A DNA stretch of 64,000 bases, from assembly GCF_000165835.1 (NCBI RefSeq), contig NC_014640.1, positions 5,394,001 through 5,458,000 on the forward strand, in the 5' to 3' direction. Positions within the stretch are counted from its first letter, which is position 1. Each line of letters starts with the position of its first letter. This document shows positions 8,072-16,693 of this stretch, in pieces. Made by a program: the position numbers and the translations under genes. The notes beneath the pieces are model-generated. The model ran no database searches. It was not told where the DNA came from and worked only from the letters and a program-made list of their open reading frames with translations. This DNA comes from Achromobacter xylosoxidans A8. GTDB lineage: Bacteria > Pseudomonadota > Gammaproteobacteria > Burkholderiales > Burkholderiaceae_B.

Positions 8072-9310
8072 TCAGTACGTTTCGAAATGCAGGCGCCCTT
8101 CGCGGCGCAACGCATCATGCAGGATAGACCAATCCTGGCCCGCTTGCATCGTCACTTCGCGCAGGGCGTCCAGCACGCCCAGTTCCATGCCCTTCAGCCC
8201 GCACACGTAGATGCAGGTGTTGCGGTCCGCCAGCAGTTCGCGCACCGCGCCTGCGCGGTCGCGGATCAGGTCCTGCACGTAGCGCTTGGGCTGTCCGGCC
8301 TCGCGCGACAGCGCCAGATTGATATCGATGAAGTCGCGCGGCAACTTCATCAGCGGCCCGAAGTACGGCAGTTCGCGCTCGGTACGCGCGCCGAAAAACA
8401 GCAATAGCCTGCCGTTTTCGCCGGTCTCGATGCGGCGGCGGTAGCGCTCCGTCATGGCTCGCATGGGCGCCGAACCCGTGCCGGTGCAGATCATGATCAG
8501 ATTGGCGCGGGGATGGTTGGGCATCAGGAAGGTATTCCCGAACGGCCCGATCACCTGCACCTTGTCGTTCTTGGCCAGGTCGCACAGGTAGTTCGAGCAC
8601 ACGCCGTGGGCGGCCGCGCCCGCATGGTCCTCGGTGACGCGCTTCACCGTCAGCGAAAGATTGTTGTAGCCCGCCCGCTCGCCGTCGCGCGGGCTGGCCA
8701 GCGAATACTGGCGTGCGTGATGCGCCCGCCCCTGCGCGTCCACGCCCGGCGGCAGGATGCCGATGGACTGCCCTTCAAGCACCGGAAACGGCAGTTCGCC
8801 GAAGTCGAGCACGATATGGTGGATGTCGCTTTCCGTGTCGGCGCCGGTCACCCGGTAGTTGCCGACCACGGTCGCCGTCATCGGCGCCTTGTGCGTGTAC
8901 AGGTTGACGTAGGGATGGGCCGCGGACCAGGGCGGAACGGTGGCGCCGGGCGCGACGGACGGCGGCGACGCAATGGCTGCCTCGGCCGCATCCGGCTCGT
9001 CGCTTGCGGGGGCTGCGGCCATGGCTTCAGGCAGCGCCTTCTCGCCCGGCAGTTCTTCCCAGCCCAGTTGTTCCTGCAGGCCATAGGCTTCGGTGCGCAC
9101 CATCAGCCGCCAATTGTCGATGGCCCCCGTGGGGCAAGGCGGCACGCAGGCCATGCAGCCGTTGCAGATCTCGGGATCCACCACGTAGTTGTTCGAATCG
9201 TGGGTGATCGCCTTGATCGGACAGGTTTCTTCGCAGGTATTGCAGCGGATGCAGATCTCGGGATCGATCAGATGCTGCTTCAGGACTTCTGCTGGTAAGG
9301 GAGCGTTCAT
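8072..9310 (-). CDS. boxA: Benzoyl-CoA 2,3-epoxidase reductase component BoxA
   Basis: BoxA passes electrons from NADPH to the BoxB di-iron epoxidase in the aerobic benzoyl-CoA pathway. The N-terminus has two [4Fe-4S] ferredoxin motifs (C20, C23, C26, C30-Pro and C49, C52, C55, C59-Pro). An Ala/Pro-rich linker (about 90-130) leads to a ferredoxin-NADP reductase module with the FAD motif RQYSLASP and the nucleotide motif [12 protein letters not shown]. The C-terminal HFETY is typical. The ATG at 9310 is preferred over one at 9325 because GGGGAAG stands at a proper distance, whereas the upstream ATG has GGAG only 1 base away. Third gene of boxC-boxB-boxA. Confidence 0.95.
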   Translation of the reverse strand: MNAPLPAEVLKQHLIDPEICIRCNTCEETCPIKAITHDSNNYVVDPEICNGCMACVPPCPTGAIDNWRLMVRTEAYGLQEQLGWEELPGEKALPEAMAAAPASDEPDAAEAAIASPPSVAPGATVPPWSAAHPYVNLYTHKAPMTATVVGNYRVTGADTESDIHHIVLDFGELPFPVLEGQSIGILPPGVDAQGRAHHARQYSLASPRDGERAGYNNLSLTVKRVTEDHAGAAAHGVCSNYLCDLAKNDKVQVIGPFGNTFLMPNHPRANLIMICTGTGSAPMRAMTERYRRRIETGENGRLLLFFGARTERELPYFGPLMKLPRDFIDINLALSREAGQPKRYVQDLIRDRAGAVRELLADRNTCIYVCGLKGMELGVLDALREVTMQAGQDWSILHDALRREGRLHFETY

Positions 9311-9364
9311 CTCGGTCTTCCCCATGCTCCGGTAGGCGGCCGCGGGCGCGGCCGCCGCCCCGCT

Positions 9365-10792
9365 TTAGTTGAAACGGACGTAGTCGAAATTCACCGGCTG
9401 GCGGTTGATGCCCATGACGGGCGGCGCGATCCAGTTGGCGAACTTGCCCGGCTCGGTGACGCGGCCCATCAGCGATGCGACGAAGGCGCGGTCCTCGGGC
9501 GTGGGCAGCCACTTGTGGCTGTTGGCCTGCCATTGCGCTTCGGAAAGGATCTCGCCTTCGGGCGACATGCGTATGCCGGCCAGCGTGCCGATCTGGCGGT
9601 TGAAGGCCTTGTGCGGCACCTGCAGCCGGAACGGCACGCCGCTCTTTTCGATGACCTTGTTCCAGCGGCCGATGCCGGCGACCGAATCGCGGATGAAGTC
9701 GTCGCGCAGCACTTCATTCAAGGCGTTCAGCATCGGCACCTCGGTCTCGCGCAGCTGGCCGTTTTCCACGGTCAGCACGCGGTAGGTGTCGTTCTTCAAC
9801 TGGTGGTCGTCGGTGCGCTTGCTCTCTTCGTAGCGGCCCTTCAGGCCCGAGCCGTAGAAGATGGCGGCATTGGACGACTGGTCCGCGCCAAACAGGTCGA
9901 TGGTGACGCTGTAATGGAAGTTCAGATAGCGCTGGATGGTGGGCAGGTCGATCACGCCGGCCGCGCGCACGCTAGCCGAATCGTCGGTCTTGAGCTGGTT
10001 CATGACCTCGCAGGTGCGCTGGATGACGCGCGAGATGCCGGACTCGCCCACGAACATATGGTGCGCTTCCTCGGTCAGCATGAACTTGGTGGTGCGCGCC
10101 AGCGGATCGAAGCTGGACTCCGCCAACGCGCACAGCTGGAATTTGCCGTCGCGGTCGGTGAAGTAGGTGAACATATAGAAGGCCAGCCAGTCGGGCGTTT
10201 TCTCATTGAATGCGCCCAGGATGCGCGGGTTGTCGGAATCCCCCGAGCTGCGCTGCAACAGCGCATCGGCCTCTTCGCGGCCGTCGCGGCCGAAGTAGCG
10301 ATGCAGCAGGTAGACCATGGCCCACAGGTGGCGGCCTTCCTCGACGTTGATCTGGAACAGGTTGCGCAGGTCGTACTGCGATGGCGCAGTCAGGCCCAGG
10401 TGGCGCTGCTGCTCGATCGAAGCCGGCTCGGTGTCGCCCTGCGTGACGATGATGCGGCGCAGGTTGGCGCGGTGCTCGCCAGGTACGTCCTGCCAGACGT
10501 CGCGGCCCATGTTTTCGCCGAAATGGATCTTGCGCTGGCCGTCCTGCGGCGCCAGGAAAATGCCCCAGCGGTAATCCGGCATCTTGACGTGGTTGAAGTG
10601 CGCCCAGCCGTCCGGCTGCACGCTGACCGCCGTGCGCAGGTAGACGTCGAAGCCATGGGAGCCGTCGGGCCCCATGTCCTGCCACCACTGCAGGTAGTTG
10701 GGCTGCCAATGCTCCAGCGCGCGCTGCAAGGTGCGGTCGCCGGACAGATTGACGTTGTTGGGGATCTTATCGCTGTAGTTGATTCCAGACAT
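9365..10792 (-). CDS. boxB: Benzoyl-CoA 2,3-epoxidase oxygenase component BoxB
   Basis: BoxB is the soluble di-iron enzyme that forms 2,3-epoxybenzoyl-CoA with O2 and electrons from BoxA. The 475-residue length fits. Two ExxH iron-ligand motifs stand out: VEEGRHLW at residues 150-157 and TEEAHHMF at 240-247, both in long helices. The N-terminus (INYSDKIPNNVNL) and C-terminus (INRQPVNFDYVRFN) are characteristic. It lies between boxC and boxA on the same strand, with short purine-rich gaps of about 57 and 54 bp, so they are probably one transcript. Confidence 0.96.
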   Translation of the reverse strand: MSGINYSDKIPNNVNLSGDRTLQRALEHWQPNYLQWWQDMGPDGSHGFDVYLRTAVSVQPDGWAHFNHVKMPDYRWGIFLAPQDGQRKIHFGENMGRDVWQDVPGEHRANLRRIIVTQGDTEPASIEQQRHLGLTAPSQYDLRNLFQINVEEGRHLWAMVYLLHRYFGRDGREEADALLQRSSGDSDNPRILGAFNEKTPDWLAFYMFTYFTDRDGKFQLCALAESSFDPLARTTKFMLTEEAHHMFVGESGISRVIQRTCEVMNQLKTDDSASVRAAGVIDLPTIQRYLNFHYSVTIDLFGADQSSNAAIFYGSGLKGRYEESKRTDDHQLKNDTYRVLTVENGQLRETEVPMLNALNEVLRDDFIRDSVAGIGRWNKVIEKSGVPFRLQVPHKAFNRQIGTLAGIRMSPEGEILSEAQWQANSHKWLPTPEDRAFVASLMGRVTEPGKFANWIAPPVMGINRQPVNFDYVRFN

Positions 10793-10849
10793 GTCTCGCT
10801 CCTGTTCCTTGGGGTGGCCGCGGTCACGCGGCGCGGTGTCGCGGGGCCG

Positions 10850-12508
10850 TCAGACCCGGTTCCAGTCGAATGCGGCTTGTTCGCCCTTGCCGTACAGTTT
10901 GAGCGCGCCCTTGTCGCCGGCGGCGTTGGGGCGGTTGAAGATCCAGTTCTGCCAGGCGGTGAGCCGGCCGAAAATGCGGGTCTCCATCGTTTCCTGGCCG
11001 CCGAAGCGCAGATTGGCTTCCAGGCCCGTCAGGGCGTCGGGCGAGAGCGCGCGGCGCTCTTCCAGCATCATTCGCACCTCGTCGTCCCAATCGATGTTGT
11101 CGGGCGCGTAGGTGACCAGGCCCAGCTCCAGCGCTTGCGTGGCCGACAGCCGCTGGTCCGCGCGCGCGCGCACCGCTTCCAAGGGGCCTTCCTCTTCGTA
11201 AAAGCGGCGCTGCAGCCGGCTCTGCCCATTGACCATGGGATAGGCGCCGAAATTGCGCGCGCCCACCACGATCTGTGCGGGCGCGGATTCGTCCTCGTTG
11301 TCCAGCATGTAGCTGCGGTCGGCGGCCAGCGCCAGTTCGAGCAAGGTGCCGGCAAAGCAGGAGCCCGGCTCGATCAGCGCGAACAGGCTGCGCGAGGTGA
11401 CGTCCAGGCGCGCCAGCGTGCGGCGCAGCATGCCGGCCGTTTCGCGCACGAACCAGTGGTCGGCATGCTGTTGCAGGGCGGCATCGGCAGCCAGCACCAA
11501 CGCGGCGTCGCCCTCGGTCTTGAGGGTCCAGGTGCCGATGTCCAGCTCATTGGTGCGCATGGTCAGGATGGCGTCGTCCAGTTCGCGCGCCATTTGCAAG
11601 GGCCACCAGGCGGCGCCGGCAGCGACGATGTCCCGCAGTTCAGTTTCCACCGCGCCTTCGGGCGCGCGGACCGTCCAGGTGGCCTGGCGCTTCTCGCGGT
11701 CCAACTGGATATCCACATAGCGGTAGGAAAGGCCGTCGGCGCTTTCGGTACGTTGCACCGGCGTCAGCGCGATGCCTTGCTCACTGGCCGGGCGGTCGCT
11801 GCCCTGCGCCAGCGCCTGCGCGCGTTCGCGCACGGCCTCCTCGAAGCGGGCCGGCTTGACCACCTCGTCCACCAGGCGCCAGTCCTTGGCGCGCTGGCCG
11901 CGCACGCCTTCGACCAGGGTGCAGAAGATGTCGGCGTGGTCGTGGCGCACGCGGCGCTTGTCGGTCACGCGGGTCAGGCCGCCGGTGCCCGGCAGCACGC
12001 CCAGCAGCGGCACCTCGGGCAGCGCGACGGCGGACGAGCGGTCGTCAATCAGCATGATCTCGTCGCAGGCCAGCGCCAGCTCATAACCGCCCCCGGCGCA
12101 GGCGCCATTGAGCGCCGCGATGAATTTCAGCCCGCTGTGGCGGCTGGAATCTTCGATGCCGTTGCGGGTTTCGTTGGTGAACTTGCAGAAGTTCACCTTC
12201 CAGGCGTGCGAGGACAAACCCAGCATGAAGATATTGGCGCCGGAACAGAAAATGCGGTCCTTCATGCTGGTCACGACCACGGTGCGTACTTCCGGATGTT
12301 CGAAACGGATGCGCTGCAAGGCGTCGTGCAGTTCGATGTCCACGCCCAGGTCGTAGGAATTCAGTTTGAGCTTGTAGCCCGGACGCAGGCCGCCGTCCTC
12401 GGCGACATCCATGGCCAGCGTGGCAACCGGGCCGTCGAAGCTCAGGCGCCAGTGGCGGTACTGCTCGGGATCGGTCCGGAAATCAACCCGATTGAGGGTG
12501 CTGCTCAT
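10850..12508 (-). CDS. boxC: 2,3-epoxybenzoyl-CoA dihydrolase BoxC
   Basis: BoxC opens the epoxide ring of 2,3-epoxybenzoyl-CoA with two waters, giving 3,4-dehydroadipyl-CoA semialdehyde and formate. The 552-residue protein is a crotonase-superfamily enzyme. The first crotonase-like half has the oxyanion-hole segment ALNGACAGGGYELALACDEI, and the second half carries an ELALAADRSYML repeat of the same fold. The ATG at 12508 follows GAGGAG, while an open frame upstream runs into the promoter and terminator. First gene of the boxCBA run. The aldehyde dehydrogenase boxD is not in the window. Confidence 0.95.
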   Translation of the reverse strand: MSSTLNRVDFRTDPEQYRHWRLSFDGPVATLAMDVAEDGGLRPGYKLKLNSYDLGVDIELHDALQRIRFEHPEVRTVVVTSMKDRIFCSGANIFMLGLSSHAWKVNFCKFTNETRNGIEDSSRHSGLKFIAALNGACAGGGYELALACDEIMLIDDRSSAVALPEVPLLGVLPGTGGLTRVTDKRRVRHDHADIFCTLVEGVRGQRAKDWRLVDEVVKPARFEEAVRERAQALAQGSDRPASEQGIALTPVQRTESADGLSYRYVDIQLDREKRQATWTVRAPEGAVETELRDIVAAGAAWWPLQMARELDDAILTMRTNELDIGTWTLKTEGDAALVLAADAALQQHADHWFVRETAGMLRRTLARLDVTSRSLFALIEPGSCFAGTLLELALAADRSYMLDNEDESAPAQIVVGARNFGAYPMVNGQSRLQRRFYEEEGPLEAVRARADQRLSATQALELGLVTYAPDNIDWDDEVRMMLEERRALSPDALTGLEANLRFGGQETMETRIFGRLTAWQNWIFNRPNAAGDKGALKLYGKGEQAAFDWNRV

Positions 12509-12557
12509 AGTGTGTCTCCTCGTACGCCTGCCAAAACAGGAAAAATACTGCACCACA

Positions 12558-12571
12558 TGAATTATTGTGCA
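12558..12571 (-). promoter_or_regulatory. Candidate BoxR site in the boxC promoter
   Basis: On the minus strand this reads TGCACAATAATTCA, that is TGCA-N6-TTCA. It matches the other two sites near boxR (TGCACTATAGTGCT and TGCACAAAAATGCA) in spacing and core. It lies between the boxR terminator and boxC, about 50-65 bases before the boxC start, where an operator would be expected. The BzdR/BoxR family is known to bind TGCA-N6-TGCA. Confidence 0.5.
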
Positions 12572-12581
12572 GATTAGAGGA

Positions 12582-12606
12582 CAAAAAAAGCCCCGTCAAG
12601 CGGGGC
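12582..12606 (-). terminator. Rho-independent terminator of boxR
   Basis: On the minus strand GCCCCG and CGGGGC (12606-12601 with 12595-12590) pair over 6 bp around a short loop and are followed by seven consecutive Ts. It ends the boxR message before the boxC promoter, so boxR and boxCBA are separate units. Confidence 0.9.
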
Positions 12607-12607
12607 A

Positions 12608-12621
12608 TGCACAAAAATGCA
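12608..12621. promoter_or_regulatory. TGCA-N6-TGCA BoxR/BzdR-type site
   Basis: TGCACAAAAATGCA is an exact TGCA-N6-TGCA arrangement, the operator form described for the BzdR/BoxR family. It sits between the end of boxR and its terminator, upstream of the boxC promoter, and could act as an auxiliary site for looping. Confidence 0.5.
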
Positions 12622-12651
12622 TATTACCGGCCAGGCCGGCATCGAGCCAGC

Positions 12652-13560
12652 CTATAGCGGCAGGCCGCAGGCTTTGCGCACCTGGGTGCGCAGGCCGGCA
12701 AAGCTCTCCTGCACCTCCAGGTTGCTGGTGACCCAGGTGAGATCCGCCTTGGCGTAGAAGGCCTCGCGCCCGGCCAGGATGCGCTTCAGGTCGGCCATGG
12801 CCTCGTTGTTGCCCGACATGGGGCGGAAGTCGCCCTGCGCCATGACCCGGCCCATGTGCTCCTCGGGCGTGGCGCGCAGCCAGACCGTATAGCAATGCGC
12901 CAGCAGCAGGTTCAGCGTGGCCGGCTCGGACACCAGCCCGCCTGGCGTGGCCAGTACCATTTCCGGGTAGATCTGCACGGCTTCTTCCAGCGCCCGCCGT
13001 TCGTAGCGGCGATAGGCGTTGGGGCCGTACAGATTGTGGATCTCCAGGATGCTGCATCCCGCCACGCGCTCGATCTCGCGGTTCAGCTCCACGAAGGGAT
13101 AGCCGAGATCGTCGGCCAGCATCTGGCCCAAGGTGGACTTGCCCGCGCCGCGCAGGCCGATCAGCGCCACGCGCTGGGTGCGATTGGGGCGCTGCGCGCC
13201 CGCTCCCACCCCGAACAGCTGGGTCAGGGCCTCGCGCGCGCGCTGCAGATCGGATTCCGTGCGGCCGCTGAGCAGTTCGCGGATCAATAGCCAATCGGGC
13301 GATTCGGTGGTGACGTCGCCCACCAGTTCGGCCAGCGCGCAGTTGAAGGCTCGGGCGATCTGCAGCAGCACCAGGATGGAGGCGTTGCCCACCCCGTGCT
13401 CCAGGTTGGCCAGATGACGCTCCGATACGCCGGTCACCTGCGACAGCCCCTTGCGGGTCATGCCGCGTATGGCCCGCAGGCGCCGCACCCGCTCGCCCAA
13501 TGCCACCAGGAATGCTTCCCGCCTGGGTTCGGATGGCGCCGCGTCTAGCGCTTGATTCAT
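12652..13560 (-). CDS. boxR: Benzoyl-CoA-responsive regulator BoxR (HTH plus shikimate-kinase-like domain)
   Basis: BoxR/BzdR repressors sense benzoyl-CoA through a domain descended from shikimate kinase. The 302-residue protein has an Xre-type HTH at about residues 22-80 (RLRAIRGMTRKGLSQVTGVS, then RHLANLEHG) and a kinase-like domain from about 130. That domain has an intact P-loop, GLRGAGKST (135-143), and the FVELNREIER segment of shikimate kinases. An ATG at 13560 is chosen with GGAG about 11 bases upstream. A TTG at 13578 is the longer alternative. It is divergent from the DUF4863-bclA operon and upstream of boxC. Confidence 0.93.
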   Translation of the reverse strand: MNQALDAAPSEPRREAFLVALGERVRRLRAIRGMTRKGLSQVTGVSERHLANLEHGVGNASILVLLQIARAFNCALAELVGDVTTESPDWLLIRELLSGRTESDLQRAREALTQLFGVGAGAQRPNRTQRVALIGLRGAGKSTLGQMLADDLGYPFVELNREIERVAGCSILEIHNLYGPNAYRRYERRALEEAVQIYPEMVLATPGGLVSEPATLNLLLAHCYTVWLRATPEEHMGRVMAQGDFRPMSGNNEAMADLKRILAGREAFYAKADLTWVTSNLEVQESFAGLRTQVRKACGLPL

Positions 13561-13600
13561 GTTTACGTGACTCCGCAAAAACCCTGATTACCACGTTTTA

Positions 13601-13614
13601 TGCACTATAGTGCT
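13601..13614. promoter_or_regulatory. BoxR operator in the boxR/DUF4863 divergent promoter
   Basis: TGCACTATAGTGCT contains the perfect 12-bp palindrome GCACTATAGTGC (13602-13613). A second half-site AGCACTAT lies at 13632-13639. Both are in the 180-bp region between boxR and the rightward DUF4863-bclA operon, so one repressor could control both directions. Confidence 0.6.
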
Positions 13615-13740
13615 TGACCCTAATCAATGGAAGCACTATTTTTCCTTCATCGAGTCCAAAGCGGCTCGGCTCATGCGCAAAAAAACAGCAGTCGATTTCA
13701 TCTCGATTCTGAAGCGCCGACAGTGTAAAGGAGGAGCCCG

Positions 13741-14211
13741 GTGAGTACGCCTGACCAATTCCATGCCCTGATGCGCGAGGTCGCGCGCCTGACGCAAGGC
13801 CAGCCGCTGGACGCCGCGCTGCAGGAAAGCCTGAACCGCGAAGCTGGCCCCCAAAGCGCCCTGTTCCAGGAGATATACGCCACCTGTAGGCAGGGCGTGG
13901 CCGAGGGCTGGATGTGCAGCCGGGAAGGCGGCGGCATCCGCTATGGCCGCGTCATCAAGCCGGCGCCGGACCTGGCGGACTGCTCGGTGGACGTGGTCGA
14001 CATGAACGATCTGGCCGGCCCCCACCACGCCCATCCCAATGGCGAGATCGACATGATCATGCCGCTGACCGAGGGCGCCCGTTTCGACGGCCACGGCGCC
14101 GGCTGGCTGGTCTACGGCCCCGGCAGCGCGCACAGCCCGACCGTGAGCGGCGGCCGCGCCCTGGTGCTGTACCTGCTTCCGGGCGGCGCCATCGAATTCA
14201 CGCGGTCCTAG
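13741..14211 (+). CDS. DUF4863 family protein, first gene of the benzoate-CoA ligase operon
   Basis: The 156-residue protein begins with GTG 5 bases after a strong AAAGGAGGA. It fits DUF4863: an N-terminal helical part, then a cupin-like core with HHAHPNGEIDMIMPL, where His and Glu could bind a metal, and WLVYGPGSAHSPTV. The 4-hydroxylaminobenzoate lyase of nitrobenzoate degradation is a DUF4863 relative as far as I recall, but its role in box operons is not established. Its position before bclA suggests action on a benzoate-type substrate or its CoA ester. Confidence 0.75.
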   Translation: MSTPDQFHALMREVARLTQGQPLDAALQESLNREAGPQSALFQEIYATCRQGVAEGWMCSREGGGIRYGRVIKPAPDLADCSVDVVDMNDLAGPHHAHPNGEIDMIMPLTEGARFDGHGAGWLVYGPGSAHSPTVSGGRALVLYLLPGGAIEFTRS

Positions 14212-14276
14212 CGCCGCCTTGCCGCCAGAAAAAAACACACCGCGCGGCCCCACCCACAGGACATCAGGAGACAACC

Positions 14277-15836
14277 GTGAACGCCTGTCCCGCCGAACTC
14301 AACTTCGCCAGCCACCTGGCGGCGCTCAACGCGCCGCGCGCGGCCAAGCCGGCCTACATCGACGACACGCGCCAGATCAGCTACGGCGAACTGGCGGAGC
14401 GGGTGGCGCGCATGGCCGGCGCGTTGCGCCAGCTGGGCCTGCGGCGCGAGGAGCGCATCCTGCTGCTGATGCAGGACAGCGTCGACTGGCCGGTGGTATT
14501 CCTGGGCGCGCTGCATGCGGGCGTGGTGCCGGTGGCCGTGAACACCCTGCTCACCGCCGACGACTACGCCTACATCATCGGCCACAGCCGCGTGAGCGCC
14601 GTGTTCGCGTCGGGCACCTTGCTGCCCGTGGTGCAGGCGGCGCTGGCGCAGGCTTCGGCCGACGTCGAACATCTGGTGGTCTCGCAGCCGGCCGGCCCTC
14701 TGCCCGAGGCCGCGCGCGAATTCGAATCGCTGCTGGCGGCGGCGCCGCTTGCGCCCGCGGCGCGCACCCTGTCCGACGAGATCGCCTTCTGGCTGTATTC
14801 CTCCGGCTCCACCGGCAAGCCCAAGGGCGTGGTCCACACCCACGGCAACCTGTGGCATACCGCCGAACTCTATGCCAAGCCCGTGCTCGGCATCCGCGAG
14901 GACGACGTGGTGTTCTCGGCCGCCAAGCTGTTCTTCGCCTATGGCCTGGGCAACGGGCTGACCTTTCCCCTATCGGTCGGCGCGACCGTCATCCTGATGG
15001 GCGAACGCCCCACGCCGCAGGCGGTGTTCCAGCGCCTGACCCGGCACCGGCCCACGGTGTTCTACGGCGTGCCCACGCTGTACGCCAGCATGCTGGCCTC
15101 GCCCGACCTGCCCCCGCGCGAACAGGTGGCCATGCGCATCTGCACGTCGGCCGGCGAAGCCCTGCCGCGCGACATCGGCGAACGCTACACGCGCCACTTC
15201 GGCTGCGAGATCCTGGATGGCATCGGCTCCACCGAGATGCTGCACATCTTCATCTCCAACCAGACCGGGCAGCTGCGCTACGGCACCACGGGCAAGCCGG
15301 TGCCCGGCTATGAAGTGCAGCTGCGCGACGACAGCGGCGCCCTGGTGCCGCCCGGCGCCATCGGCGACCTCTACATCAAAGGCCCGAGCGCGGCCCTGAT
15401 GTACTGGAACAACCGCGACAAGACCCGCCAATGCTTCCTGGGCGACTGGCTCAAGAGCGGCGACAAGTACACCTGCGACGCGGACGGCTACTACACCTAT
15501 GCCGGACGCAGCGACGACATGATCAAGGTCAGCGGCCAGTACGTGTCGCCGGTCGAGGTCGAGAACATCCTGGTGCAGCACGAAGCCGTGCTGGAAGCCG
15601 CGGTGATCGGCGTGCCGGACCATGACGGCCTGGTCAAGACCAAGGCCTATGTGGTGCTGCGTCCCGGCTTCGAGCCCGACGCCCAGACCGGCGCCGCCTT
15701 GCAGAACTACGTGAAGCAGCACCTGGCGCCGTTCAAGTATCCGCGCCAGATCAATTTCACCGAGGAACTGCCCAAGACCGCCACCGGGAAGATACAGCGC
15801 TTCCGCCTGCGCCAGCTGGAAGAGGCCACGCTATGA
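14277..15836 (+). CDS. bclA: Benzoate-CoA ligase
   Basis: The enzyme activates benzoate with ATP and CoA to benzoyl-CoA, the entry substrate of BoxAB. The 519-residue protein carries ANL-superfamily motifs in order: the P-loop-like YSSGSTGKPKGVVH (about 183-196), the GIGSTEML core, the YAGRSDDMIKVSG hinge and the PKTATGKIQR motif with the adenylating Lys near the end. The AKLFFAYGLGNGLTFPL segment is typical of benzoate-CoA ligases. A GTG at 14277 follows ATCAGGAG. It overlaps the next gene by ATGA, showing tight coupling. Confidence 0.94.
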   Translation: MNACPAELNFASHLAALNAPRAAKPAYIDDTRQISYGELAERVARMAGALRQLGLRREERILLLMQDSVDWPVVFLGALHAGVVPVAVNTLLTADDYAYIIGHSRVSAVFASGTLLPVVQAALAQASADVEHLVVSQPAGPLPEAAREFESLLAAAPLAPAARTLSDEIAFWLYSSGSTGKPKGVVHTHGNLWHTAELYAKPVLGIREDDVVFSAAKLFFAYGLGNGLTFPLSVGATVILMGERPTPQAVFQRLTRHRPTVFYGVPTLYASMLASPDLPPREQVAMRICTSAGEALPRDIGERYTRHFGCEILDGIGSTEMLHIFISNQTGQLRYGTTGKPVPGYEVQLRDDSGALVPPGAIGDLYIKGPSAALMYWNNRDKTRQCFLGDWLKSGDKYTCDADGYYTYAGRSDDMIKVSGQYVSPVEVENILVQHEAVLEAAVIGVPDHDGLVKTKAYVVLRPGFEPDAQTGAALQNYVKQHLAPFKYPRQINFTEELPKTATGKIQRFRLRQLEEATL

Positions 15837-16657
15837 GCGCGTGCGACGTGGCCGAGACCGTCTTTGCCGAGTTCCATGCCGGCGGGCGCGACCTGCGCCT
15901 GGAATGCCAGTGGCTCGAGTCCGATCGCGCCGGCGCGCCGCTGCTGGTGTTCCTGCACGAAGGGCTGGGCTCGGTGTCCATGTGGAAGGACTGGCCCCGG
16001 CGCGTCTGCGAGGCGGCCGGCTGCCGCGGGCTGGTGTATTCGCGCTACGGCTACGGGCAATCGACGCCACGGCCACCCGAAGAAAAACGGCCGGTGGATT
16101 TCATGCACACCGAGGCGCGCGAGGTGCTGCCCGCCTTGCTGCGCGCCCTGGACGTGGACGCCGCGCGCGACAAGCCGGTACTGTTTGGCCACAGCGACGG
16201 CGGCTCCATCGCTCTGCTGTACGCCGCGATGCATCCGGACGCCGTCGCCGGCGTGGTGGCCGCGGCCCCGCACATCCTGGTCGAAGACGTCTCGGTCGCC
16301 AGCATCGCGCAGGCGCGCCAGGCCTATCTGGAAACCTACCTGCGCGCCCGGCTGGGCCGCTATCACGCGGACCCGGACTCGGCATTCTGGGGCTGGAACG
16401 ACATCTGGCTGGACCCCGCGTTCCGCCGCTGGAACCTGGACGAATACCTGTCCCGCATCGCCTGTCCAGTGCTTGCCATCCAGGGCCTGGACGACGAATA
16501 CGGCACCCTGGCGCAGATCCGCGGCATACGCCGGCTCGCGCCCCAGACCGAACTGCTGGAAATCCCCGACTGCGGCCATTCTGCGCACAAGGACCAGCCG
16601 GCCCGCGTTATCCAGGCCATCGCCGGCTTCGTCGGCGGCCTGGCACAACCCCGCTGA
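15833..16657 (+). CDS. Alpha/beta hydrolase of the benzoate operon
   Basis: The 274-residue protein is a classic alpha/beta hydrolase: an oxyanion HEGLGSVSMW segment, the nucleophile elbow GHSDGGS (Ser about 121), an acidic residue in IQGLDDEYGTL and the catalytic His in IPDCGHSAHKD near the C-terminus. It overlaps bclA by 4 bases and precedes the transporter genes, so it should act in the same pathway. It might open a lactone, release product from CoA or de-esterify an imported benzoate ester. The sequence does not decide between these. Confidence 0.85.
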   Translation: MSACDVAETVFAEFHAGGRDLRLECQWLESDRAGAPLLVFLHEGLGSVSMWKDWPRRVCEAAGCRGLVYSRYGYGQSTPRPPEEKRPVDFMHTEAREVLPALLRALDVDAARDKPVLFGHSDGGSIALLYAAMHPDAVAGVVAAAPHILVEDVSVASIAQARQAYLETYLRARLGRYHADPDSAFWGWNDIWLDPAFRRWNLDEYLSRIACPVLAIQGLDDEYGTLAQIRGIRRLAPQTELLEIPDCGHSAHKDQPARVIQAIAGFVGGLAQPR

Positions 16658-16693
16658 CCTCGCGTCGGCCCATAACAAGCACGGAGACTAACC

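Noticed and set aside
9515..12577. A 1020-codon plus-strand open frame opposite boxB and boxC
   Set aside because: It is exactly antisense to two strongly recognisable genes and has His/Ala/Gln-rich shadow composition.
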